Assembly: GCF_003217215.1 (NCBI RefSeq)
Contig: NZ_QJTD01000001.1
Span: forward strand, 558,001 to 622,000
Length of the DNA stretch: 64,000 bases
From: Winogradskyella epiphytica
GTDB lineage: Bacteria; Bacteroidota; Bacteroidia; Flavobacteriales; Flavobacteriaceae
Reading direction: 5' to 3'
Positions 1 through 8,126 of the stretch are shown one piece after another. The notes beneath the pieces were generated by a model. That model saw nothing but the letters and a program-made list of their open reading frames with translations, did not search any database and was not told the DNA's origin. Within the stretch, counting starts at the first letter, position 1. Each line of letters opens with the position of its first letter. Both the position numbers and the translations under genes were made by a program.

Positions 1-926
1 AAATTAGCGGTTCTAAAATGGGTATCCATTTTATGAGCACCATCTAATAAACTTTCAAAGTGCTTATAACCTAATGCTAAACTTATAGATAATCCGACTG
101 CACTCCACAATGAAAAACGTCCACCAACCCAATCCTTCATTGGGAAAATGTTTGCTTCATTAATACCAAATGCCTTTACACTTTCAATATTAGTAGAAAC
201 CGCAACAAAATGTTTAGCTACAGCTTCCGGTGGAAGTGTGTTTAAAAACCATGATTTTATAGAGTTAGCATTAGATAAGGTTTCTTGCGTTGTAAAGGTT
301 TTAGACACAATCACAAAAAGTGTCGATTCTGGATTAAGACGTTTAATTACTTCGTTAAAATGATCACCATCAACATTGCTAACAAAATGTGTATTTAGAT
401 GGTTCTTATAATATTGAAGCGCATCAACAACCATTGCAGGCCCAAGGTCCGAACCTCCGATTCCAATATTTACAATATCTGTAATGGCTTTTCCTGTATG
501 CCCTTTATGTTCACCACTAACTACTGAGTTTGTGAAATTTTCTATCTTCTTTTTAACCTCATGAACTTCAGGTATCACATTACCCCCTTCAACAAAAACC
601 CGTGCGTCTTTTGGTGCCCTTAAAGCGGTGTGTAATACCGCACGACCTTCCGTTGCATTGATAATATCCCCATCAAAATATTTAGAAATAGCATCACTTA
701 AGTCAAGCTCCTCAGCTAGTTCTATTAGCAGGTCTAGAGTTTCAGAAGTCATTCGGTTTTTCGAGAAATCGGCATAAAAATCCTCCCATTGAACGGTTAA
801 GTCATTCGCTCTTTCAGGATTTGAACCAAATAAATCCTTAAGTTGTTTAGATTTAATGGTTTCAAAATGTGCTTGTAACTTTTTCCACGCGTCCGTGGTC
901 GTTGGATTAATTGCCTTTAATGCCAT
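1..926 (-). CDS. pgi: Glucose-6-phosphate isomerase, C-terminus cut by window edge
   Basis: Cytosolic enzyme that interconverts glucose 6-phosphate and fructose 6-phosphate in glycolysis and gluconeogenesis. The frame starts at the ATG whose complement is 924-926 (MALKAINPTTTDAWKKLQ) and stays open to base 1, giving about 308 N-terminal residues of a family that is usually near 530 here. The family signature is read near 110-135 on the minus strand as MKDWVGGRFSLWSAVG, and the phosphosugar-binding stretch GIGGSDLGPAMVV lies upstream of it. The gene follows the M23 gene by 7 bp and is the last visible member of a minus-strand operon. Only the truncation by the window is unusual. Identity is firm. 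Confidence 0.96.
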   Translation of the reverse strand, partial: MALKAINPTTTDAWKKLQAHFETIKSKQLKDLFGSNPERANDLTVQWEDFYADFSKNRMTSETLDLLIELAEELDLSDAISKYFDGDIINATEGRAVLHTALRAPKDARVFVEGGNVIPEVHEVKKKIENFTNSVVSGEHKGHTGKAITDIVNIGIGGSDLGPAMVVDALQYYKNHLNTHFVSNVDGDHFNEVIKRLNPESTLFVIVSKTFTTQETLSNANSIKSWFLNTLPPEAVAKHFVAVSTNIESVKAFGINEANIFPMKDWVGGRFSLWSAVGLSISLALGYKHFESLLDGAHKMDTHFRTAN

Positions 927-933
927 GATAAAT

Positions 934-2241
934 CTATATTATTGGACTTTCAGAAATAGTATTCTCTTTGTCTTTTGGTTCTGCTTCTAAGAAGTGAATA
1001 TTATCTAATCGTTGTTTTATTGGTTTAATAAACTCTAAATAATGCACTTTTAGGCTATCTGAGATGGGCTCAGCGTCTGGTAAATCTTCTTTAAACGGAT
1101 CGACTTGCCTGCCATTTTTCCAAAAACGATAACAGACATGAGGTCCGCTTGTGTTCCCTGTCATACCTACAAAACCGATAATATCCCCTTGCTTCACATA
1201 TTGTCCTTTTTTCACATTCCTTTTACTCATGTGTAGATATTGTGTGGTATAAGTATCGTTATGTCTAATTTTTACGAATTTACCGTTTCCTCCACGTCTT
1301 GTTGATTCTACAACAGTTCCGCTTGCCGTTGCCATAATAGGTGTACCATTTGGTGCTGCAAAGTCGGTACCTTTATGCGGACGAACTTTATACCCATAAA
1401 CAGCAATTCGACGTTTTAAATTATATCTCGATGAAATTCTACTAAACTGAACTGGCGCTTTTAGGAATGCACGCCTAAGGTTCTTTGCATCCTCGTTAAA
1501 ATAATCTACAATACCCTTAATAGAATCCGTTTGATATTGAAATGCGTATAAGGAATCCTTATTGTGTTCAAAATATGCGGCCTTTACATTTTGCACTCCA
1601 GCATAAATAGTATCGTCGATATACTTATCGGTATAAATCACTTTAAAACGATCGCCTTTTTGCAAACGTCTAAAATCTATGGTCCACGCATAAATTTCAT
1701 CAGCCATTTTATAGGCTAATTTTTGACTTAAACCTTTCTCTTCAAGCGTTTTTGAAATACTACTTTCTATAACTCCTGTCGCAATTTTTTCAACATAAGT
1801 AACCGGCTTTCTGCTAGTATAGGCATGAATAGAATCTTTTAATCCTATAACCACATACTCTTCTTGATTTGGTTGATAAATAAAGGTTTCAGGTTGTGGA
1901 AGGCTATCGTTTTCAGAATCTTTTGAATACAATAGCGTATAAGGTCTACCGGGATGAAGTTTTCTTATATCGAAAGTGTCCTTAGCAACTTCAGCAATTT
2001 GAAATATATTTGGATAACCGATATTATTTCGACCTAAAATTTCTCCAAAGCTATCACCCTTTCTTATGGTGTCGCGTTTTACAATATAATTATTAATATC
2101 AAAACCAAACTCGAGAATCTTTTCTTCCTCTACATGTTCTGCCTCTTCTTTTTTGAAAGCTATCTCAGCCGAATTATCCTCTTTACAAGCATAAATACTT
2201 ACTGCAATTACAGCTATTGCTACTAATTGTTTTAACTGCAT
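934..2241 (-). CDS. M23-family (LytM) peptidase lipoprotein with Cys at the HxH position
   Basis: Predicted envelope lipoprotein of 435 residues. The N-terminus has a hydrophobic stretch ending IYAC, a lipobox with Cys19. The M23/LytM domain lies near residues 285-385. The HxxxD motif is H289 and D293 (HKGTDFAAP), with H337 in YLHMS. The usual final GPHLHF motif reads GPHVCYRF, so the position that normally gives the third zinc ligand (residue 370) is Cys. It could be a divergent active endopeptidase or a non-catalytic LytM regulator of cell-wall hydrolases. A long N-terminal region (about 45-270) resembles the peptidoglycan-associated regions found before M23 domains. It lies 12 bp after the dioxygenase gene and 7 bp before pgi, so it is probably cotranscribed. 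Confidence 0.88.
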   Translation of the reverse strand: MQLKQLVAIAVIAVSIYACKEDNSAEIAFKKEEAEHVEEEKILEFGFDINNYIVKRDTIRKGDSFGEILGRNNIGYPNIFQIAEVAKDTFDIRKLHPGRPYTLLYSKDSENDSLPQPETFIYQPNQEEYVVIGLKDSIHAYTSRKPVTYVEKIATGVIESSISKTLEEKGLSQKLAYKMADEIYAWTIDFRRLQKGDRFKVIYTDKYIDDTIYAGVQNVKAAYFEHNKDSLYAFQYQTDSIKGIVDYFNEDAKNLRRAFLKAPVQFSRISSRYNLKRRIAVYGYKVRPHKGTDFAAPNGTPIMATASGTVVESTRRGGNGKFVKIRHNDTYTTQYLHMSKRNVKKGQYVKQGDIIGFVGMTGNTSGPHVCYRFWKNGRQVDPFKEDLPDAEPISDSLKVHYLEFIKPIKQRLDNIHFLEAEPKDKENTISESPII

Positions 2242-2253
2242 TAATTAAGTTAA

Positions 2254-3186
2254 TTATAAATTATTTCCCCAGTTCTCTAATTCTTCATTACTCCACAATT
2301 CCGGAAAGAAAATACGTCTTTGATATTTAGGATGCATGTACTTTTTCCAATCACTGCCTCCTGTAGCTTCACCATCTCCTATACCACTTTCAATATAATG
2401 TTTAGCTGCATTGTAATGAGCCATTACCCATGAGATGTTTACCGTATAATCATAGTGACGCATGGCTTTTACAAGCTTTTCGTTTTTCTGATCTTGCTCT
2501 GGTAACTCCTTAAAACGTGTCCAAAGATTCTTCGTATTATAGGCTTCCATAAACCTTAAAAACTCGTCTTTATAACGTTTTTCAAAATTAACTAAAAGTG
2601 TGGATTTTTTGCCCGTTTTATAATCTTTTCCTGCAGCTTGCCAATATAAATGCTCAAATGCGTGAGTATAAGGTGTGTTTCTGTCAATGTCCTTTCTAAA
2701 TCTATAATCGATTAAGTTGATGAGTTCTGTTGAAGCAAATTCAATCTGTCTATATTGTGCACTTTGGAATCCACTCGCTGGAGTTAAGGTATATCTAAAC
2801 TTCATATACTGTTCTACCGACATTCCTTCTCTCATAATATTGAAAGAGGTTGAAAGCATATCGAAATAACGACTTATACGCATGAGTTTTTCCTCAAAAA
2901 ACGTCACATCTAAATCTTCTTTCTCTGCCACTTGAGAAAGTTCCCAAAGAATCATTTTAAAAAGTAATTCATTAATTTGATGATAGGCAATAAATACCAT
3001 CTCATCAGGAAGGGTTGTACGCTGGGTTTGAAGACTTAGTAAGGCATCGGTCTGAATATAATCCCAATAAGTAATAGGCTTGCTATAAAGCAAGCCGTAT
3101 AAATGGTCGTCTGTATCTTGATCTATTTTGTCGTACTTCTCTTGAAGTGCTTGTATAATTTCGTCGTAGTTAGGTTGGTTTGACAT
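2254..3186 (-). CDS. kynA: Tryptophan 2,3-dioxygenase
   Basis: Haem enzyme that opens the indole ring of L-tryptophan to N-formylkynurenine, the first step of the kynurenine route. At 310 residues it is a normal size. Family blocks are visible: FIAYHQINELLFKMILWEL (substrate/haem pocket, about residues 68-86), TPASGFQSAQYRQIE (about 135-149), and a C-terminal block with MAHYNAAKHYI followed by ATGGSDW, which supplies the proximal haem histidine. The start ATG is 10 bp after the DUF3108 stop. No other kynurenine-pathway gene is in the window. Nearby minus-strand genes hpd and hmgA act on tyrosine, so this stretch gathers aromatic amino-acid dioxygenases. Confidence 0.95.
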   Translation of the reverse strand: MSNQPNYDEIIQALQEKYDKIDQDTDDHLYGLLYSKPITYWDYIQTDALLSLQTQRTTLPDEMVFIAYHQINELLFKMILWELSQVAEKEDLDVTFFEEKLMRISRYFDMLSTSFNIMREGMSVEQYMKFRYTLTPASGFQSAQYRQIEFASTELINLIDYRFRKDIDRNTPYTHAFEHLYWQAAGKDYKTGKKSTLLVNFEKRYKDEFLRFMEAYNTKNLWTRFKELPEQDQKNEKLVKAMRHYDYTVNISWVMAHYNAAKHYIESGIGDGEATGGSDWKKYMHPKYQRRIFFPELWSNEELENWGNNL

Positions 3187-3196
3187 AATTAATCTT

Positions 3197-3979
3197 TTAA
3201 TCTTTATAATCTATTTGAAAGGAGTGCTTTAATCCTTTAAAAGCGACCAATTCTGCTCTAAGAGAACCTACTGCTAAATTGGCCCTGATTCTTAAAGGAA
3301 TTTTATTGTCGTCTGCACTCACCCACAGTGTTAAACTTTCTTCTTCTTTAAATACACGACCTGCCATAACGTAAGGTCTAAATTTTAGTGTTTCTACTCT
3401 ACCAAATTTTGTCTTAATCGTTTCTCTTCCTAAGTATTTCAGTTTGAAGCCATAATTTTCTTCATCAAAAAACATAGTTAACTGAACAACATCACCAACA
3501 GAAATCTTTTCGGTATCATAATTATTTCTGAGATAGTAAAAAGCAGATACCATATCCTGAACATCCTTTTCGGTGGCTACAGTGGTCACTTTTTTATGTT
3601 TTTTATTAAAAACCTCAGCTTGTTTCTTCTCATGGTCAAACGTAATTTCTATATCTTTAGTGTGACCTCCTTCATCTATTTTCCTAATAAATTTATAAGG
3701 TAATAAGGTTTCTTTATCAAAATAACTTTCATACCTATCTTCTACTTTGAAAAATGCTTTAATAAGTCCTGTCGTCCACCCTTTCCCCACCACATGGTAA
3801 ACGTCTTTTCCATTCATTCTCGACTCTTTTACAGATAAAGTTGCATTACCTGCTTTTAAGAAGCCACTATAACTCATTTCAAATTTAAACCATTCCCCTT
3901 TTTGAAATGCTGATTTCTTTTCAACCTTTGGCGTTTGAAATCCCGCTAAGAACAATATGATAGTAAATAAATATTTCAT
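3197..3979 (-). CDS. DUF3108 family exported protein
   Basis: A 260-residue protein with a short N-terminal signal-like segment (MKYLFTIILFLAGFQ) and then a beta-rich body typical of DUF3108. These proteins are periplasmic or envelope-associated in Bacteroidota and have no settled biochemical role. Recognisable features are the early FKMSYSGFLKAG-like segment (here FEMSYSGFLKAGNATL) and the repeated beta-strand spacing up to the C-terminus. It is the first gene of the operon DUF3108, tryptophan dioxygenase, M23 peptidase, pgi, with gaps of 10, 12 and 7 bp. The 250 bp upstream presumably hold the operon promoter, though no exact TANNTTTG box was found there. Confidence 0.8.
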   Translation of the reverse strand: MKYLFTIILFLAGFQTPKVEKKSAFQKGEWFKFEMSYSGFLKAGNATLSVKESRMNGKDVYHVVGKGWTTGLIKAFFKVEDRYESYFDKETLLPYKFIRKIDEGGHTKDIEITFDHEKKQAEVFNKKHKKVTTVATEKDVQDMVSAFYYLRNNYDTEKISVGDVVQLTMFFDEENYGFKLKYLGRETIKTKFGRVETLKFRPYVMAGRVFKEEESLTLWVSADDNKIPLRIRANLAVGSLRAELVAFKGLKHSFQIDYKD

Positions 3980-4240
3980 GTGTTTTGGTCTATTGAGCTT
4001 TGACGTTCATGTGCCCTTTGTCATTAATCACTTCAATAAGCGATAAAACTTTTAGCATAGTCGTTTCAAAATCTCAAGTTTGTAAATATAATTAATGTAA
4101 CTCAGTTTTTGTGTTACAATTAACTTAAATACAATATCCATTCCAAACCCGACAAATCCATTTATTACCACTAAAAACAGGTGCTATTTCAAAACTAAAT
4201 GATATAATAGACTTACTTGGCACATCTCTAATAAAATTAA
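3980..4240. other. Non-coding interval upstream of the DUF3108 operon
   Basis: About 260 bp of AT-rich sequence with no credible gene. It should contain the promoter of the minus-strand operon. A near match to the -7 box (TATATTTA on the minus strand, about 4081-4092) is visible but lacks the final G. The hpd terminator follows at 4241-4289. Confidence 0.5.
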
Positions 4241-4289
4241 AAAAAGCCCCCCTTTATTCTAGCTAAACCCAGAATGAAGGGGGACTTTT
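4241..4289 (-). terminator. Rho-independent terminator of hpd
   Basis: Read on the minus strand, AGTCCCCCTT and ATTCT pair with AGAAT and AAGGGGGGCT across a loop of about 13 bases, followed by a run of seven T. It lies 44-92 bp after the hpd stop codon and should end the homogentisate-pathway transcript. Confidence 0.9.
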
Positions 4290-4332
4290 AATTAAGTTTG
4301 TTTAGTTATAATACCAAACACAATACGTTTTT

Positions 4333-5496
4333 CTACAACGTTCCTCTTTTCGCTTGCTCTCTCTCAATAGATTCGAACAACGCCTTAAAGTTACCTGCAC
4401 CAAAACCTTGAGCTCCCATTCTCTGAATAATTTCAAAGAATAATGTTGGTCTGTCTTGTACTGGCTTCGTAAAAATCTGAAGTAAGTACCCTTCTTCATC
4501 GGCATCTACTAGAATAGACAGTTTTTGAAGTTCTTTAATATCTTCCTTCATCATATCCATATGAGATCCTAAACGTCTTGGAATATCATCGTAATAAGCT
4601 TGAGGTGGTGGTGGTAAAAACTCTACTCCTCTTGCTTTTAATTGCGCAACAGTTTCAATAATATCATCTGTAGCTACAGCAATATGCTGCACTCCTGAAT
4701 CTTCATAAAAATCTAAATATTCCTCGATTTGAGATTTTTTAGCAGCTTTGGCCGGTTCATTAATAGGAAATTTGATTCTTCCATTTCCGTTACTCATCAC
4801 CTTACTCATAAGCGCAGAGTACTCGGTATGGATTTGTTTATCATCGAAAGATAGGAAGTTTACAAACCCCATAACGTCTTCATACCATTTAACCCATTGG
4901 TTCATTTGTCCCCAACCCACATTTCCTACCATATGGTCTATATATTTAAAACCTACTGGTTCTGGGCTGTAATCACTTTCCCACTTTACAAAACCTGGCA
5001 TAAACACACCGTCATAATTTTTGCGCTCTACAAACATATGCACAGTTTCACCATAGGTATAAATTCCAGCTCTCACCACTTCACCAAATTCATCCTTTTC
5101 AACCGTTGGTTCCATAAATGATTTTGCGCCACGCTTCGTAGTTTCTTCGTAAGATTTTCGAGCATCTTCAACCCATAAGGCTACAACTTTAACACCATCA
5201 CCATGCTTTACGATATGTTCGTTAATAGGCGACTTACTATTTAAAGGTGTCGTTAAGACTAAACGAATTTTATCTTGTTTTAATACATAACTCACGGAGT
5301 CTCTTGAACCCGTTTCTAAACCTTTATAAGCATAGGACTGAAAACCAAATGCCGTTTTATAATAATGAGCCGACTGCTTTGCATTACCCACATAAAGTTC
5401 TACATAATCCGTTCCTAAAAGTGGAAGGAAATCTTGAGCACCTTCAAATATTTTTTCTAATCCGTAGTTGACACTTTTTACTTCTTTTTTACTCAT
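4333..5496 (-). CDS. hpd: 4-Hydroxyphenylpyruvate dioxygenase
   Basis: Non-haem Fe(II) enzyme that converts 4-hydroxyphenylpyruvate to homogentisate in tyrosine breakdown. The 387 residues match the bacterial and animal length. Two vicinal-oxygen-chelate halves are visible. Iron ligands are the His of IDHMVGNV (about residue 184), the His of GVQHIAVATDDI (about 268) and the Glu of LFFEIIQRMG near the C-terminus. The late block QDRPTLFFEIIQRMG with GFGAGNFKALF is diagnostic. It lies downstream of the homogentisate dioxygenase gene (131-bp gap) and ends before a strong terminator. A downstream maleylacetoacetate isomerase or fumarylacetoacetase is not in the window. Confidence 0.97.
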   Translation of the reverse strand: MSKKEVKSVNYGLEKIFEGAQDFLPLLGTDYVELYVGNAKQSAHYYKTAFGFQSYAYKGLETGSRDSVSYVLKQDKIRLVLTTPLNSKSPINEHIVKHGDGVKVVALWVEDARKSYEETTKRGAKSFMEPTVEKDEFGEVVRAGIYTYGETVHMFVERKNYDGVFMPGFVKWESDYSPEPVGFKYIDHMVGNVGWGQMNQWVKWYEDVMGFVNFLSFDDKQIHTEYSALMSKVMSNGNGRIKFPINEPAKAAKKSQIEEYLDFYEDSGVQHIAVATDDIIETVAQLKARGVEFLPPPPQAYYDDIPRRLGSHMDMMKEDIKELQKLSILVDADEEGYLLQIFTKPVQDRPTLFFEIIQRMGAQGFGAGNFKALFESIEREQAKRGTL

Positions 5497-5627
5497 GTTT
5501 ATTTATTTAAAATCGAAAAATTAGAGCGAAGATTCAGATGAAACTTATTTTAATAAGCCCATTTATATCTTCTCATATATTTCTAATTTTTCTTGAATTA
5601 TTAATATTTTCTATTGTTGTTGTTTTT

Positions 5628-6785
5628 TTATTCAAGCCAAGATTTAAAGTATTCTTCATCTGCAATTTTTAGTGCCTCTTCCGTTACTTTTAAAGGCTTA
5701 AATGTATCTACCATTACCGCCAATTCATCGGTTTTCACTTTACCAATACTACGTTCCATAGCTCCTGGATGTGGCCCATGAGGAATACCTGCTGGGTGTA
5801 ATGAAATATGACCAGCATCTATATCATTCCTACTCATAAAATCGCCATCTACATAATACAAAACTTCATCACTATCAATATTACTATGATTGTATGGTGC
5901 AGGCACCGACAGTGGATGGTAATCGTATAACCTTGGCACGAAGCTACAAACCACGAAGGCATCGGTTTCAAAAGTTTGATGCACTGGAGGTGGTTGATGA
6001 ATACGGCCCGTTATAGGTTCAAAATCGTGAATTGAAAAGGCATACGGATAATTATAACCATCATAACCTACCACATCAAAAGGATGTGAGGCGTAAACCA
6101 TTTCAAAAATATCGTCTTGCTTCTTTATTTTAATTAAAAAGTCTCCCGACTCGTTATAGGTTTCTAACTCCTGTGGTTGTCTTAAATCGCGTTCGCAAAA
6201 CGGTGAATGTTCCAATAATTGCCCGAACCAATTTCGGTAACGTTTTGGCGTGTATATAGGACGCTTAGATTCAACTATGAATAATCTATTATCTTCAGTA
6301 TCAAAATCAATTTTATAAATAATTCCTCTTGGCACTAAAAGATAGTCTCCATATTTAAAATCGAGATTACCTAACATAGTTCTCAATTTACCCGTCCCTT
6401 TATGGATAAAAATTAGTTCATCCGCATCGGTATTTTTATAAAAATAATCTTTTATAGAAGTTTTAGGTGCTGCTAAAATAATACTACAGTCGCTATTTGT
6501 TAAAACTACTTTTCTACTATCTAGATAGTCGGTCTCTGGTTTGACTTGAAAACCTCTAAATCGATAAGATTGTATACTGTTTTCTTTAGCAATTTTAGGT
6601 GCAACGCTATATTGCTTTCTTATTTCTTTAACCTGTGTTGGTCGTTGTTCGTGATAACTATTGGTGTACATACCGTCGAAACCTATAGTCCCAAACAACT
6701 GTTCGTAATAAAAATCGCCATTTGGTTTTTTAAACTGCGTATGGCGTTTTGGGGGAATTTTTCCTAATTTATGATAAAATGGCAT
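5628..6785 (-). CDS. hmgA: Homogentisate 1,2-dioxygenase
   Basis: Fe(II) ring-cleaving enzyme that turns homogentisate into 4-maleylacetoacetate, the step after Hpd. It has 385 residues, the shorter form usual in Bacteroidota. Evidence includes the N-terminal MPFYHKLGKIPPKRHTQF, the cupin-like metal site YNHSNIDSDEVLYYVDGDF (about residues 286-304, supplying His and Glu) and the HPAGIPHGPHPGAMERS segment (about 322-338). Gene order on the minus strand is hmgA then hpd, which fits a coordinated tyrosine catabolic unit. The 131-bp gap may hold a second promoter. No terminator is evident between them. Confidence 0.96.
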   Translation of the reverse strand: MPFYHKLGKIPPKRHTQFKKPNGDFYYEQLFGTIGFDGMYTNSYHEQRPTQVKEIRKQYSVAPKIAKENSIQSYRFRGFQVKPETDYLDSRKVVLTNSDCSIILAAPKTSIKDYFYKNTDADELIFIHKGTGKLRTMLGNLDFKYGDYLLVPRGIIYKIDFDTEDNRLFIVESKRPIYTPKRYRNWFGQLLEHSPFCERDLRQPQELETYNESGDFLIKIKKQDDIFEMVYASHPFDVVGYDGYNYPYAFSIHDFEPITGRIHQPPPVHQTFETDAFVVCSFVPRLYDYHPLSVPAPYNHSNIDSDEVLYYVDGDFMSRNDIDAGHISLHPAGIPHGPHPGAMERSIGKVKTDELAVMVDTFKPLKVTEEALKIADEEYFKSWLE

Positions 6786-7267
6786 GTTTTGATAGGTTTA
6801 AAAGTTGAATTGTTTATGCCTTTATTTGGTATAAATAAAACTGTGCTTAAAGGTACAAAAAAATGATTTTAAGTTGACCCTATGTTTTCCACTAAAAAAA
6901 GTGAAATTAGAGAGACTTCTGCTTTCACAGGAATTCATGAGAATTTATTCTGGCTTCCTTTTAAGAAGGTAATGAAGATATAGTTTTAGGTTGGGCCAGA
7001 ATGGTTTCATGCTCACAAATATCGAAAAAAATTGCGATTTAAAATAAGGATTTGTAAAACCAACACTGACACTACTACATATTATAAGATTTTACTTGTT
7101 CATTTACGGTTTTTCCACAGCAACGTTACGAGAAAACCGTAGATATTAAAATTACTCACATTAGATTTGGTAGTTTCCATCTCGCTTTTTTTTTAGATTT
7201 GCCTTGTTAATAACTGAAAATATGTGTTTTAACCTGGCATAATATTGCTGTTATTGCCATTGGTTAA
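6786..7267. other. Non-coding interval upstream of hmgA
   Basis: About 480 bp with stop codons in all frames. It should contain the hmgA promoter near 6786-6900. A weak inverted repeat (ACGGTTTT around 7107 against AAAACCGT around 7134) is present. The right part may be further decayed remains of the receptor gene that follows, but no convincing coding similarity was seen. Confidence 0.4.
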
Positions 7268-8053
7268 AAAAAAAGCTGTACAGGTTTATTTTTTTCTCGT
7301 AATTCATTACTCGTTAGTAAATACCTCGTTAGTTTAATCTCGTTATTATTTATTAACCAACCTCTCTTAAAAAATGTGATGTGGTTTAAAAATCTTAATT
7401 TCAATCTCAACACCAGTTTTAACAAACGTTTAAAAAGTATAAAAACGGTTTCGGAACTCAACGGTATAGAATCTTTTAATACTGCTATTATGTTCGATCA
7501 GCCAGAACATAATTGGATGCTTAGTGGACGGATTTCAAAAAAAATTAAAAAAATACGCTACAACTTAAGTTCTCGCTTTAGCTATAATGATACTTTTCAG
7601 ATTTTGAATGATGAAACGAACCTTAATATTTCAAAATCGATTTCTTCAACTGTTGGTATAGAAACGTTTTTTAAAAAGCATCCCACTTTAGAAATCAATT
7701 ATACCAAAGGTTTTAGCAACTATAAAGCGCGAGGTTTAAATAATGAATTTGAAAATGACCGATTTGAAGTGATTCTGGAATACGATTTTTTAAACGACTT
7801 TATCTTCAAAGCAGATTATACCTTTGAAAATTATAATAATAAAAGTCAAAACACAACCAACACTTTTGATACTGCTAACGCTTCATTATTCTATCAAAAA
7901 GAAGATAGTCCTTGGGGATTTGAAGTCAATGCTACCAACTTATTTGATGTAAAATTTAAACAACAAAATTCCTTTAATGCTTTTGTAATTAGTGATATCA
8001 GAACATTTATCCTACCGCGCATTGTGATGTTTAAGCTGAGTTATAAACTGTAG
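7268..8053 (+). pseudogene. C-terminal remnant of a TonB-dependent outer-membrane receptor
   Basis: The open frame from 7268 (after TAA at 7265) ends at 8053. The part from about 7340 reads like the last 240 residues of flavobacterial outer-membrane beta-barrel receptors: INQPLLKNVMWFKNLNFNLN, then NKRLKSIKTV, alternating amphipathic strands, FEVNATNLFDVKF, and a C-terminal strand ending FKLSYKL. Plug, N-terminal domain and signal peptide are absent, and a GTG/ATG start at 7376 would give a protein of 225 residues without an export signal. It is therefore a truncated gene, probably not functional. The neighbours are unrelated metabolic and repair genes. Confidence 0.75.
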
Positions 8054-8126
8054 AAAACATCTGGACTACGCTCGATGTGACCGTAGACGGAGTTTTTAAT
8101 AATTGGAATTCTGACTAGGCAGGAAT

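Noticed and set aside
4302..4505. 67-codon minus-strand frame over the hpd 3' end
   Set aside because: Lies within hpd in another frame, with no protein-like pattern.
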